Assembly (NCBI GenBank): GCA_019614645.1
Contig: JABWDB010000048.1
Coordinates: 1,619,501-1,683,500, forward strand
Reading direction: 5' to 3'
Length of the DNA stretch: 64,000 bases
Source: Stratiolaelaps scimitus
Lineage: Eukaryota > Arthropoda > Arachnida > Mesostigmata > Laelapidae
Both the position numbers and the translations under genes were made by a program. The notes beneath the pieces are model-generated. The model ran no database searches. It worked only from the letters and a program-made list of their open reading frames with translations, and had not been told where the DNA came from. Below, piece after piece: positions 12,442 through 23,342 of this stretch. Every line of letters begins with the position of its first letter. Within the stretch, counting starts at the first letter, position 1.

Positions 12442-12567
12442 GGCGCACGACTCGGCAGAGAACGTATAGATAATCAGGAAACGCGCAGGAAGTCCCGTAC
12501 GATAGTTTCTTTTGGCCTATATGGTAACAGGACGAAGAACACCTCGCGAGATAATACAACACAATTG
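12439..12567 (+). other. probable 5' coding extension of the receptor exon
   Basis: The receptor frame stays open from 12442, after a TAG at 12439-12441, to the ATG. It encodes a segment with three potential N-glycosylation sites (NRT, NTS, NTT), which suits an extracellular amino-terminal domain. A pyrimidine/TA stretch ending in tatag/gtag just before it (12425-12441) could be a 3' splice site, as could the stretch ending in aacag at about 12530. The upstream exon itself was not found. Confidence 0.4.
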
Positions 12568-14361
12568 ATGACTGTCAACGATCTGAAGAAACACAACGCC
12601 ATCATGTTTACCTCAGCCGCAGAAGCATTTATTACGTCGGTGCTCATGATGCTGGCAAAACGGAATGCGCCCTTCCTGGTACGATTCGAAAACTGTTCGA
12701 ACCTCCACCTTTTTCCGACCCTCAAGGTTCTCCCATACGCAAAGATTGTCGGCAAAGACTTGATTTGCAAAGATCCTACCATCCTCATAACCTGCAACCT
12801 AACCCCTAACAGCACAATAGATTTTTGGAGGAGTATCGCGCGTCTCGATGTCGAGCATTGCCAACCCGAACTTATCTCATTGGTAACAATTGGCAAGTGT
12901 TTCAAGACACTCTCCTCGACAACGGACCGTTTCTACAGTCCATTCGCCTATTTATGCTATGACATCGTGCATGACACGATTCGTCTGCACGTTGATACGG
13001 ACTTCCACGGCAAGCAGCCCGCATTTCAAGTGATTCCTCTAAAGGAGATACCGTTAAACCTTAGTGCATATATGTTCTACAATAAAAGCGCCCACGACAG
13101 CTCGATGGGCTACTATTTCGATCAGGACAAATTCGGTCATATACCGAGATACAACGTGAACTATCCGCTTATTGACAACCGATATATTTACTATGCAACA
13201 GAAATGACGGTCACCACGTATGCGACATATCTACCGTATATAACACCGATTGCAATATATAATCAGGTGGCAATCCTCTTAAAACCTACGATTGCCTACA
13301 CCTCTCTCACTATGCTGCCGTTTAGGAAGCTCTCATTCTGTATCTATATTTCTCTAGCATTTGTCATCTGCCGCCTGTTGGCTTTTTCGATGCGTCCGCA
13401 ACATTTTCAGCTCATGAAGTCTCTACGCCAGATCTTCTTCATTCTTGTGACGTGTCTCGTGCACCCGTCATCATTGTCGAAGAAGACAATATACCAATAC
13501 TATTCTGGACGGTTTCTGTTCTCCGGCTGGTGTCTTCTCTGTCTAGTGATCTCAACCATGTATAAGGCGGTCATGGTAGCCAGCCTAAATAATCCCCCCT
13601 CGAATCTCAATTACACTACTAAGAATGGAAGCCACATCTATAGTCTATCGAACACTAACAAAAGTGTGTTCTTGAGGTCGTTGGCAAATAACGGACATTG
13701 GATCAGTACAGTGCAACGTGCTGAATTCCTCCTCAATATTTGGCAGCTTCGAAAAAAAATTTACTACGTCCCTAGTGTTAAGCCAGAGGCGATTGAGTAT
13801 TTTACGCACGACTGTAACGAAAACGACACAAATTACGGGTGTCGTTGCACCCACCGGATTCGCAGGTGGATCTACGAATCCGGTGCCTGTGGTCATCAGG
13901 TGTATACAATCTCGATGAACTTCGCGCGCCTTTGGGGAAAAGGCATGAATGATGGTGACCCGAAGAGTCGGTCTTATCTCACTGCAGGAAAGAGTGACTC
14001 GATGTGTTTAGGAGCAGTGATCCTCTATCTAGAGACAGCTATGATAGGCGACGCCATCGCGACAGTTACCTTCGCCGTCGAGCTGTTTCTGACCAGACGA
14101 TACCGATGTCATATTCCTTGTCGCATCCCTTCGTGTCGAGGGGACACTTCTGAAGCAACCGCTGCTGATCATACTGAATCCCGCAAACGCAAACGGACGA
14201 GAGGACAGGAGGAGGAACTTCGAAGGCGGTACTTTCCCATTTCGAGTCTTCCATTTGTCTCAGATATTTTTCACAAATCAAGACGGAACAACAAAAATAA
14301 CAACAAAACTCTTGTGATCGCTCCCGCCTGGACTTCGAAAAGCAATGTACGAGCTCATTAA
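12568..14361 (+). CDS. ionotropic receptor (variant iGluR family), 597 aa, 5' end uncertain
   Basis: Ligand-gated cation channel of the chemosensory ionotropic receptor family, acting in the plasma membrane of sensory neurons (family knowledge). Visible layout: extracellular ligand-binding lobe S1 (about 40-245); TPIAIYNQVAILLKP leading into LPF and membrane segment 1 (about 252-273); hydrophobic pore region (about 285-300); segment 2 with SGRFLFSGWCLLCLVISTMYKAV (about 313-336); S2 lobe (about 341-478) with the family-like RWIYESGACGHQVY near 433-446; and segment 3 (about 480-508). A basic cytoplasmic tail of roughly 90 residues (KRKRTRG) follows and is longer than usual. No glutamate-binding signature is evident, as expected for divergent members. 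No good signal peptide follows this ATG and the frame is open back to 12442, so at least one upstream exon is likely. No intron is needed within the segment. Confidence 0.8.
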   Translation: MTVNDLKKHNAIMFTSAAEAFITSVLMMLAKRNAPFLVRFENCSNLHLFPTLKVLPYAKIVGKDLICKDPTILITCNLTPNSTIDFWRSIARLDVEHCQPELISLVTIGKCFKTLSSTTDRFYSPFAYLCYDIVHDTIRLHVDTDFHGKQPAFQVIPLKEIPLNLSAYMFYNKSAHDSSMGYYFDQDKFGHIPRYNVNYPLIDNRYIYYATEMTVTTYATYLPYITPIAIYNQVAILLKPTIAYTSLTMLPFRKLSFCIYISLAFVICRLLAFSMRPQHFQLMKSLRQIFFILVTCLVHPSSLSKKTIYQYYSGRFLFSGWCLLCLVISTMYKAVMVASLNNPPSNLNYTTKNGSHIYSLSNTNKSVFLRSLANNGHWISTVQRAEFLLNIWQLRKKIYYVPSVKPEAIEYFTHDCNENDTNYGCRCTHRIRRWIYESGACGHQVYTISMNFARLWGKGMNDGDPKSRSYLTAGKSDSMCLGAVILYLETAMIGDAIATVTFAVELFLTRRYRCHIPCRIPSCRGDTSEATAADHTESRKRKRTRGQEEELRRRYFPISSLPFVSDIFHKSRRNNKNNNKTLVIAPAWTSKSNVRAH

Positions 14362-14439
14362 CAGATCATACAAGATTTAAATGTATATTCATGTATAGAA
14401 TGACAACCTCGTGCGTGGTAGAGGTCAATCAGGTCAAGT

Positions 14440-14575
14440 GAACTTGCAACCGGAGGAAACACGTAGGAGGTGCTCACAGGGGTTTGATCCCCACCGTGGG
14501 ACATTTACATTTTATAGGGGTTGCCCGTCTTATGAAGCAATGTACCGCAAGCAGTTGTACCGTGAACGTTAAATG
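14440..14575 (+). repeat. SINE-B copy, reference
   Basis: Plus-strand copy with caaccggaggaaac, ggtgctcacagg, ggtttgatcccc (B box), acatttacatttta, gcccgtcttatgaagcaatg and gttaaatgt in order. It begins about 80 bases after the receptor stop codon, so it may lie in that transcript's 3' untranslated region. I saw no AATAAA between the stop codon and the element. Confidence 0.65.
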
Positions 14576-14944
14576 TTGGCCGCTGGTCGGACCGGAAAAT
14601 TTAAAAAAGGTAAAGTGATATACGCTTAGTAGACAAGCGTAACAGAGAAGTGCTACTTACAGAGAACATGGCTAAATATACACAACCATATTTCTAGTTG
14701 ATCGAGTGGATTGATTCTCGTCCTTTTTGGTATGTTCCTTTAGAAATAGTTTACATTTTTAATATACTATGATCAGCGTAGCAAACCAAGCAGAAAATAG
14801 GCCTCTTTAATGAATGAGTACTACAATTTGACCTGTAGCCGTCGAAACATTGGGGGGGGGACCGGGGATATCGTCCGCTACAAGAGAACACTACGTACAA
14901 CCGAACTTTTAATGCAAAGATGTTCCTTAGATATATCCAAAGGG

Positions 14945-15066
14945 GCAACGCAATTTCTATTTTGGGAATTGCGCTTAGGGACTACTGGGAAAGATGGGAA
15001 CCTCCTTGTTCTAGGTATTCTATTAGGAATATCTGTAGAGGAAGCTGTTCTTAGATGTATTCCACG
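14945..15066 (+). repeat. dispersed repeat D, copy 1
   Basis: Shares an ordered series of blocks with 63840-64000: aattgcgcttag, then ctccttgttctaggtattcta, then gaagctgttcttagatg. The match spans about 120 bases and is imperfect. It does not resemble the SINEs and its type is unknown. Confidence 0.55.
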
Positions 15067-15523
15067 TTCACCGGGTACTATAATCGGTTATCACAATAAT
15101 CACGGGCTATATGACACATTGCGAACACCTTCTCTTGGTATGTATAATAATCTTTCGCAGAAATTAATATATGTAAACGAAGCGCTCTACGAACGCTACG
15201 TCGGACGGGAGGGGGCTTGACTTCTTCGTGGTTTTACACCAGGGAGGAGCAGATTCAGCACCGTTCATATCATCTAACATCACTGGGGAGAAATTGGTAA
15301 CCCGGCAAGGCCGATATCGCGGACAGCCGCAGTGTAACATGGGTGTCCCCCAGCACCGCTTGATCTCACCTGAACGTAAGTTACTGTAATTCATCTAGTG
15401 ACTCTCATGAACTGGCGTCCTTTCATCGATTCTATTATGGCAGCTGTGCTTCGAGAACATGAAAGGATTCTCACGATACTAAGCTGGCACAGCCACACAA
15501 TATACCGAGTCGAAAATGATCCC

Positions 15524-15663
15524 ACCCATCAGATGTCCTTTTTTTTATGCAGCCAATATTAAAGCAGTACCGCGAACAATTAACGTCCACGGTACTGCTT
15601 TTACATTGCAGTACCGTGGGGTACTGATGGGCATATATATATATACACATACCCATCAGATGT
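15524..15663 (-). mobile_element. possible small retroinsertion with 13-bp target duplication
   Basis: The 13-mer acccatcagatgt occurs at 15524-15536 and again at 15651-15663, bracketing 114 bases. On the minus strand the insert ends in a short A tract (T8 at 15539-15546 on the plus strand) next to the duplication, the arrangement left by LINE-type retroposition. The insert contains three mutually complementary arms, a short TA tract and no coding sequence. Its parent RNA is not recognised. Confidence 0.35.
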
Positions 15664-15720
15664 AAATCTATGCCAAACCCTCATAGGTACCGCTAACTGA
15701 GGGGGAAACCTTCAGCGAAA

Positions 15721-15734
<14 letters not shown>

Positions 15735-15760
<26 letters not shown>
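15735..15760. repeat. TA microsatellite after (CA)n
   Basis: Compound array: acacacacac at about 15720, then TA repeats. Confidence 0.9.
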
Positions 15761-16294
15761 GCATGCCATAGAGCGGAACACTGCTCTGGTCCGTCTGTCT
15801 CTCCTTCGTTATGCGGCTGGTAACAGGGCTGGCATCAGAAGTAGCAGCAGTACAAGCCCGGTTCAAGCGGCGGCGGCGGCGCCGTCGGCGTCGGCAGCAG
15901 CCGTCTACTCATTCTCTGTTGGAATGAATCGCTTCCGCAATAAATAACACCCCCACTCAGCCCCCCCCCGCTGTTTCAGCCGTTTGTCCTCCTATGCGCC
16001 GTTTTCCTCGCTGCTATTAGAGGGACCCCCACTTCCCTCTATCTAGCCCCCCCTCTCTCTGTCTCTCTCTCTCTTTCTCTCTCGTGGCTTCCCAACCCAG
16101 CGCAGAAGTCGTTTGCCCGTTCACATACTCTTTTTGTTCTTTGTCTTTTTCGTACTGCCGAGTTTCTGCCGCCACTTCGTCGTCGGCACTTAATGGCTGC
16201 CCGCCAGTCAGCCAGTCAGCATGGTTGCATGCGTCGTCGTCGGCTCAAACACATCGTCTACATTTGCGCTCGTGGCGCAGCCTGCTCCTCTCTC

Positions 16295-16317
16295 TATATA
16301 TATATATATATATATAT
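16295..16317. repeat. TA microsatellite
   Basis: Uninterrupted TA dinucleotides preceded by a CT tract, inside the GC-rich block. Confidence 0.9.
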
Positions 16318-19300
16318 CGGTCGGCTGATGCCCAATGTAAGTAGTTGGCGTCGGCGAGTCGGGCCAGTTGCATTCGAGGCGGCTCCGCTGGCTGTTCATG
16401 GTGGACACGGTTTACGTGGTTTTATCTTCTATTCGCTGCTTGCTGCGTCCGCCCGTCCGCCCGCCCGCAACGTACAGTGGTGCACACATCTTCATCACTG
16501 CATTCGCTTCGGCGCTCGCGCCGTAATGGCCGCCGGCGGGTAGAGAAAACAGCAGAGGAGGGCGTCGTTATCGGGGGCCGGGGGTACGGGGCACTGAGGG
16601 GAGTCCGCGGGGGTCGGCTCTGCGGTAGGGGGCATCAAGGCGAGCGCGAAGTCCGCTGGCATGGCATTGGACAGTTGGTGGGGGTAGTCGCCGGCCGCCC
16701 GGCCGGCCCGGGATAGTCCTGTCTGATCCAGCGTTCCGGCTGTTCCTACTCGTGCCTTTTTTTTCCTCTCTGGCTTCGGGCGGAGCATCGCTCATCACGA
16801 CTCCACAACCAGGCCGCTCTCTCGGCGGGAGACGACCGAGCGGACTACTGCCGCTGCAGCAGCAGTAGACCGCCGGCCTATTGCGTCAGTCAGTGTGCAA
16901 TTACAATAGATCTTCCCTGTGGACCCTAACCCATGTTCCCGTCGCATGTGGCGCCAGCTTCAACGCCCTCCTAGCCAAGGTCCCTAACTTTGACCGAAAG
17001 TGGCTGGCCAGCAGCATCACCACCACCACCACCATCATCACTAGCAGCAGTATGTATTAGGGGTTGAAGGGGGGTCGTTCGAAAATGGGTTGGCTTGGGG
17101 GAGCCGGCTGTGCCAGTGGATGTCCGATCCAGCAGTGGGCGTTGAGGGTGGCGCGGCAGAGGCATCGCGCCGACGGACGATGACGATGAGCTAACCGAAA
17201 CGCCCCAGGGGTCTTCGGCATCGGTAGCACTGCTTCGGACAGGGGTCGCATTGTGGGGTTGAAGCGCAAGGCGTGTAGAGGGCCGAGCCAGCCGCCTGGC
17301 CGCGCGCCGAGGGGTCGCATTTGGGGAGAGCTCTGCTTGAAACAGGGGCCAAGCCAACGGAGCCATCTCGTTAATCAAAGCGGAGGAGATCAGCGTCAGC
17401 AGCAGGAGTTGACTGCCGTCCACGGTGCTAGTGGCTGGCTGGCGGGCGGGCGGCAGGGAATCCCACACCACCAGGCGTACTCTTCCTTCGAAGCAAATAG
17501 GCCAGGAGACAGGAGGCACAGCAACCGGCATCGGCTGGTGGACTAACCAGCGGGTGGCTACTGCGGGGAGCGAGAGAGAGAGAGATAGAGAGGAAGAGGC
17601 GGGGCGGGGGGTTTCAATGGGGGCGTTGGAGGGTTCTCGGAGTTAAGGCAAAGAACGAAAGGCGCTCCTCCATCGGGAAAATCCGAGGGATGAGCGCGCT
17701 CGTCTGTGGCGCACGAGAGGGCTGGATAGTAATAGGCGAGGGCAGGCTTGAGGCCAAACTAGGTAGTAAGCAAGCAAGCAAGTAGACAGGCAAGCAGGCA
17801 GCTAGCCAATACAAGGGGGTGAGGAATGCCTATCGAGGACTCGATCTTCGGATCGAGTACTTCAGGCCGCAGGGCATGGAGGAGTCCTTTGCTCAGGGCG
17901 GCGGCGGCGGCGGCTACTATTGTTACGGGTGCTTCTCCTGCTGCTGCTGCTACCGCTGTCGTTGCTGCGGGGGGACTTCGGGGGGACTGGGGGGGGTTGA
18001 AGAGAGATAGAGCTATTGGTATCACCGTAGGTGCATCGTCAACAGAATAAAGAGAGTGCAGATTGAACAACGAAGCGAATCTATTCGTAAATAGTGAGCA
18101 ACGTGAGAGACGTAGAGAAAGATAAAACAAAATTATTAATTAACTTGTCAGGTGAATATGAAGCTATGGCTTCACAGCAGTGGATGATTAGCGGTGGTTC
18201 AATATCATTAGGTGACTCGTTGCGTGGTTTGTCGATTGGTTTCAACGGACAAAGACATTGTCGAGCTTGAAACGAAATGGCCGCGGATAGTTGATCGATA
18301 TTCAATTATTTTTCGTAAACCAGCACAACGGGCATAGTTCACGTATCGAGAGCTACTACCAAGCTATTCGACGTGCGTCCTTGCCGAGAGGGAATATTGA
18401 TTTAAATAAGATTTTGTTTCATACAATTGTCATCTTTTTTCTATACAGGATTACTTTAGGCGAATGTTGAGATCGACACCGACGGCTGATGATGACGAGT
18501 GTTGTTGCCCTCAAATGGATATGAAGCGACATCGTCGCATATTTTCAATTGCCTCCCCAACCGTTTCCATTATGGAATCGTTGATCATCTCCCGGTCGAC
18601 GTGACATATTATGGAAACGCTCATATGTAACTGTTCCCAATGGCACAATCTCGTTTATGCGCATTGTTTTTTTTTTACCAGAACGACGCGCCGTGAGCGT
18701 TTCTAACATTGAATAACGCTGGGTCAATGTGAATCATCTTTGTATTCCAGACCATCCAACTTTTGTGGTCCCCTCTCCAACCGATCGATGGAATCTCAAA
18801 TGTAACGATCATAGCTCACCCAGCGACACACGATCATAGCTAACGGGCGAAACTCGTCGCAGTCAGCGTGAACTCCGAGAGCAGGCCACCTCCACCTGAG
18901 GTCACTTGCGTGCTGGCCACCTACGAAGTTGTTGGTTGGATGGTGATCAGATAGCACTCTGAGTTGAAGGGCAGTTGTGGGACGTTTTGGGGCGGCTCGC
19001 AATCTTGATACAGAAAACCGGCCCGAAAGCTGTCTTGAGTGGCAGAGCGTCCCCCGCATATGATCACTTCCTCTGTGTGATCGCCAAATGACTCGTCTAT
19101 TATCGTTTTCCCCTTTAGGGTGATGTAGGCCCCATGCCATTGCCAGCATTGTAAGCAATCTACCCAGGGGCCTCTAGTGGCTTTCTTCCACTGATGGTGA
19201 AAGTGCCATTACGCGAGTGCAGTAAAGACCGAACAGCGGACTCTCTCCCGAGGCAGAAATGAAGAAGCTGAACTTGGACGGCAATGGACGTGGATGCGGG

Positions 19301-19438
19301 CAAACTCGCGCAGGGATGCCTGATCTTGCAGTCGTCTTCAGAGGTGACGCCACCGCAAAGCGCAGTTGGATCCACGATGTGGAATTGCATCAGCGCTGCT
19401 GAGCTATGACGCTGACGATGGGCATGAAGTGACGAAGC

Positions 19439-19442
<4 letters not shown>

Positions 19443-19471
<29 letters not shown>
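19443..19471. repeat. TA microsatellite
   Basis: Uninterrupted AT/TA run of about 29 bases. Confidence 0.9.
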
Positions 19472-19474
<3 letters not shown>

Positions 19475-20428
19475 GTATATTCAGCCACTCGCTCAGAAAG
19501 AAAGCGAGCCCGTGCATAGGGGGTTTGAGTGTGTGTGTGTGAGATTCTCGAGCCCGATCTTCATAACCTCCCTCCGTAACGGTGCGACGCCTCCATGAAC
19601 AGACGCGTGCTGCTGGTGTAGAAGGAGGTTGTTCATCAGGAGATGCTCGGGGGCTTGTGTGGATGGGTTGGCAAGCATGAGAGCTTTTATTGAAGGGGGA
19701 CATTTCAATAAACACAACACCCCACATGAGGAAGAATGCTGAAGCAAATATAGTACAATGAGCAAGGGAGCGTCGGCGGCTCAAAGGAAAACGATGACAA
19801 ATCAATGCCATACCGAATTGTCGACGTCAACTCAATTTTAGGAGGACACGCCAAAAAAAAAAACGGGAACGCATTAAATTTCAAAAATACATTATCTATA
19901 TAATGACAGGCACATCCAGTTTGAGAGGAATTGGACAGTCCCTGTTACGTTCAGCGATTCGCTCTATCGGGCCAGTGCTTACGAGTGTTACAATAGGCAC
20001 ACCAGAGCGTACGAGTGCGAAAGTTACATCTGGCGATTACAAATGCGAACACAGGACGCTACTGAAATCGACAACGTTGATTATACTAGTCAGCTCGCGC
20101 TGGACTAGTTTACCTTTTTGGGAGGACCACTATACGGACATTAGACCCTATACACGGACCATATACACAACACACTAAAGCTGTCTCTCTCTTGCGGCAG
20201 GATCCAACTGGCACCCCACGCTCTGCCATGCGCCTCACTGATGTTGTAGCGGCTAAGCGATACGAGAAAACATGAATAGAACTCATATTTAACTGATCAG
20301 TGAAATGGTTAACGTTTGTGAACCAAGACGTATTTACCTTTGGATTAACAGTTGTGCAAATGTTGTGTAAAAGAAATATTCCGATTTCATTTTTTTGCTA
20401 CTTGATGTTGACACGGTTCTTCCCTTGC

Positions 20429-20451
20429 TAATATATATATATATATATATA
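20429..20451. repeat. TA microsatellite
   Basis: Uninterrupted TA run of about 23 bases. Confidence 0.9.
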
Positions 20452-21744
20452 GGTTAAGGTGTTCTGTGGGTTCTGTTGGGCCGTCGACCGCCTCAAAGTA
20501 TGTACACTGCAATATTTTCATTTAATCCATCGCAGCAGTAGGAGGGCAAGCAATTTCAGAGTGGTTTAGAGTCGCTGTGGCCGTTTGCTCATCTGGTCGT
20601 TTGCTTGGCCCTAGACCCTAGGTCCTGAGAGAGACTCCTGAACAGGATGTGGCCGTACTCGAACTCTCTCTCCTTGTCATCGTCGTTGTCGTCCTTCTCA
20701 CTGATCTACCCACTCGGTCGCACACATGGCCAGGACACACAACTTTATCTCTGAATCTCTCTCCTCTCTCTCTCTCTCTCCCTTACACTCCTGTTCATTC
20801 GCGGCTTCGTTGTTCGTCCTTTGGCGACACCGTAGAACACCGTCATCCAGCTCTCGTCGACGATCTACAAACACGACCCCCTCCGCGGTCCCTGCGGTGT
20901 CTCGTGATGAGTTTATCACGCGTCGCGTCCGCTTTGTTCTCAAGTGTCATATCCGCGAAAGCGGCCATCGTTGCAAGCGGCTTGGGGAGCGACAGGATAG
21001 AGCAGGCAGAGCGTGTTGGTCCACTGCGGTGTGTATGGGATGAGGGCGGTGGCGGCGGTGGTGGCGGCGATGGTGGTGGCGGTGGTAGCCGTGCCTGAGA
21101 TGGGAGAAAGCCAGGGTCTCAAACGAGGAGCGGACGATGAGGCGAGCCGAGCTCAACCGGCTGAGCTCACTAGCTAGAGAGGTGCTCATAAGAGGTGCTC
21201 AGCGCGTTGTCGCCCGCCTGACTCACTGGCGGGCGCCTCCAACGCCCCGCTTACCCCCACACCGTCGTGCTGTCTCGTGGGGGGGAGGGGGTCTCCCGGA
21301 CTCCCCCGTCCTTTCGAAAGAAAGGCTTGTATCGGATGGGACGAGCTTAGCGTCATGCGCACTGCTGTAACAGACTCAAAAGAAGAAGGGGCGAAATTTA
21401 TAGATTCGTTATCTGCGCGTCCGCCCCGAGCTCGAGTTCTCGGCGCTGGGGCAACCAGCGCTCGGCTGACGCCGGGCTCAACAGCGTGAGCTGGCGGTGA
21501 TATAGTCAGCTGGCTAATGGACGTTAGTCCCAGCTGTCTACTGGGCCGCACGCAGGGGTCTCAATCTTAGTACGAGGCCGACACTATCTCGATGCGAGAT
21601 TTGGACGTTAAACGAACCGCTGGATGCAGGAGCATCCCGAGCTGACTGAAGCTCACGGACGCGGAGCTGCCGAGATATGATTATTAGTTGTATCATCTAA
21701 CCTGATGATGATGCTGGAAATTTGCACAAAGCAGTATATATATA

Positions 21745-21975
21745 CAGTGGTGTGAATAAACATAGCCCACCCCCTATATTTCAACAATCGTTACAAAGAA
21801 TACACATTTGAGGCATTTCTTCTGTGTCAGATTAATGTACGTGTCAAATAACATATTTACCACAAAGAACAGCGCATACAACATCGCATGCAGCCTGCTA
21901 CAACAAAATGTGTCATATTTCGGTGGTCAAAAATGATAGACACACCCTCAGTTATCGAGTGTTTTCGCTGAATTA
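21745..21975 (+). repeat. left terminal inverted repeat of the Tc1-type element
   Basis: 231 bp, complementary to 23090-23320. Reading both arms in full, I found one difference (c at about 21950, where the other arm implies t). The repeat ends at ...ttcgctgaatta, about 40 bases before the transposase similarity begins. Confidence 0.93.
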
Positions 21976-22013
21976 ATCCAGTTTGTGTTGAGCATTCAAG
22001 CAGTACTGTAGTC

Positions 22014-23068
22014 ACGGGACGCGCTTCGAGCCTTACTGATGCAGAGAAAGCAGTTATTACCGCTTTACACAGAGCAGGAAAGACCCAGACTGCAATTGCC
22101 AGAGAAATTGGCAAAAATCGTCACGTAGTGCAAAATTATTGACGCAGTCCATCGAAATATGGTACTAATAAGTCTAAAGGACGTCCACGAAAGAACAGGC
22201 AGCGAACTGTCATGCATATCTGTAGATTGGCCTCGAATTCGACCATAAGTTGTGAAGCAATCAGGCAAGGGTTAACTCTTCAGGTTCATAGATCAACAGT
22301 TTTAAATACAATTAAGCGTTATCCGCATATCATACGGGCGCAAATGAGAACAACACCTCGTCTTCAACAACGCCATATGATTGCCCAACTAAACTTCGCC
22401 CGCAACATTATGGACGTGACTGGACATTGATGAATATTGGGGCAACGTTTTTTTAAAAAGTGTCCTGAGGGTGTAAATTTATCTAAAAGGTACTATGTTG
22501 TTTCAAATCGTCTCCAGTGACGAGAAGAAGTTAAATTTAGATGAGCTAGATGGATTTAACGGTTACTGGCATGATGTACGTAGAGAGTCGCGGTACTTCT
22601 CGAAGCACATGTTCGGCGGAGAGTGCTTTATGGGTTGGGAAGCTTTGCAAACTTGGATTCACTTTCATCTCATCTCAAATGAATAGCGAGGACTATCAGC
22701 AGATGTTGACCAACAACCTACTACCATTTAGTAGCAGATTTCACCTACTTCCAATTGTTTTCTAACAAGATAACGCTTCAATTCACGTCAGCGCTAGTAC
22801 ACATGCGCGGTTAAGACGGCATGACATTGGTACCCTAGAGTGGCCAGCATGTTCTTCTTAGCTCAACCCGATGAAGAACCTCTAGGGCATTCTTATCCGA
22901 AGAGTATACGCGTCGAATCGACAGTATACATCCGTGGAAACACTAAAAAAGGCGTTGTTGGAGGCCTGGGGAGATGTCAGCAACCGGATCCTGGTAAATT
23001 TCGTTGATAGTATGCCAAACCGAGTCGTTGACGTTATAATTAGCAAGGGTGAGTCCACACGGTACTGA
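22014..23068 (+). pseudogene. Tc1-like transposase remnant
   Basis: Once a DD34E transposase that cut and pasted the element at TA sites. The N-terminal helix-turn-helix region (from TGRASLTDAEKAV at 22014) is followed by a GRPR motif (22179-22190). The catalytic core has its first Asp in SSDEKKLNLDELDG (codon 22519-22521) and its second Asp in QDNASIHVS (codon 22769-22771). At the third position, 34 residues further on, LNPMKNL shows Lys (codon 22874-22876) where the family has Glu. Stops in frame occur at 22140, 22428, 22431, 22763, 22859 and near 22880. The frame changes between 22430 and 22495 and again near 22650. The reading ends at a TGA at 23066-23068. Confidence 0.9.
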
Positions 23069-23089
23069 TTAGCACAAGAAAACAAGAAC

Positions 23090-23320
23090 TAATTCAGCGA
23101 AAACACTCGATAACTGAGGGTGTATCTATCATTTTTGACCACCGAAATATGACACATTTTGTTGTAGCAGGCTGCATGCGATGTTGTATGCGCTGTTCTT
23201 TGTGGTAAATATGTTATTTGACACGTACATTAATCTGACACAGAAGAAATGCCTCAAATGTGTATTCTTTGTAACGATTGTTGAAATATAGGGGGTGGGC
23301 TATGTTTATTCACACCACTG
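23090..23320 (-). repeat. right terminal inverted repeat of the Tc1-type element
   Basis: 231-bp inverse partner of 21745-21975, ending cacaccactg before the right TA target copy at 23321-23322, which merges with a TA array to 23342. Confidence 0.93.
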
Positions 23321-23342
23321 TATATATATATATATATATATA

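Larger units (their letters stand above)
14562..21742. other. no well-supported gene
   Basis: Large stretch containing repeat D, a small possible retroinsertion at 15524-15663, TA arrays and a GC-rich block at 15.8-18.0 kb with (CT)n, (GA)n, (AAGC)n and GGC/CCG triplets. A further GC-rich block lies at 20.6-21.5 kb. Frames in these blocks consist of Ser/Arg/Pro/Gly runs. The interval 15243-15375 could be an exon but is not beyond chance. Confidence 0.5.
21745..23320 (+). mobile_element. Tc1/mariner-type DNA transposon, 1576 bp, inactive
   Basis: Complete element flanked by TA target duplications and lying inside a TA microsatellite. The ends are cagtggtgtgaataaac and its inverse. Between the terminal repeats lies a transposase remnant on the plus strand with the DD34 spacing of the Tc1 family. 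Element length, TA target and long terminal repeats fit Tc1-like elements of the long-inverted-repeat type. The element cannot make an active transposase, so if it moved recently it did so with enzyme from another copy. Confidence 0.93.

Noticed and set aside
18850..19444. Cys-containing open segments on the minus strand reminiscent of a CUB domain
   Set aside because: The resemblance is vague, the two segments are in different frames with no workable intron between them, and stops interrupt the best part.
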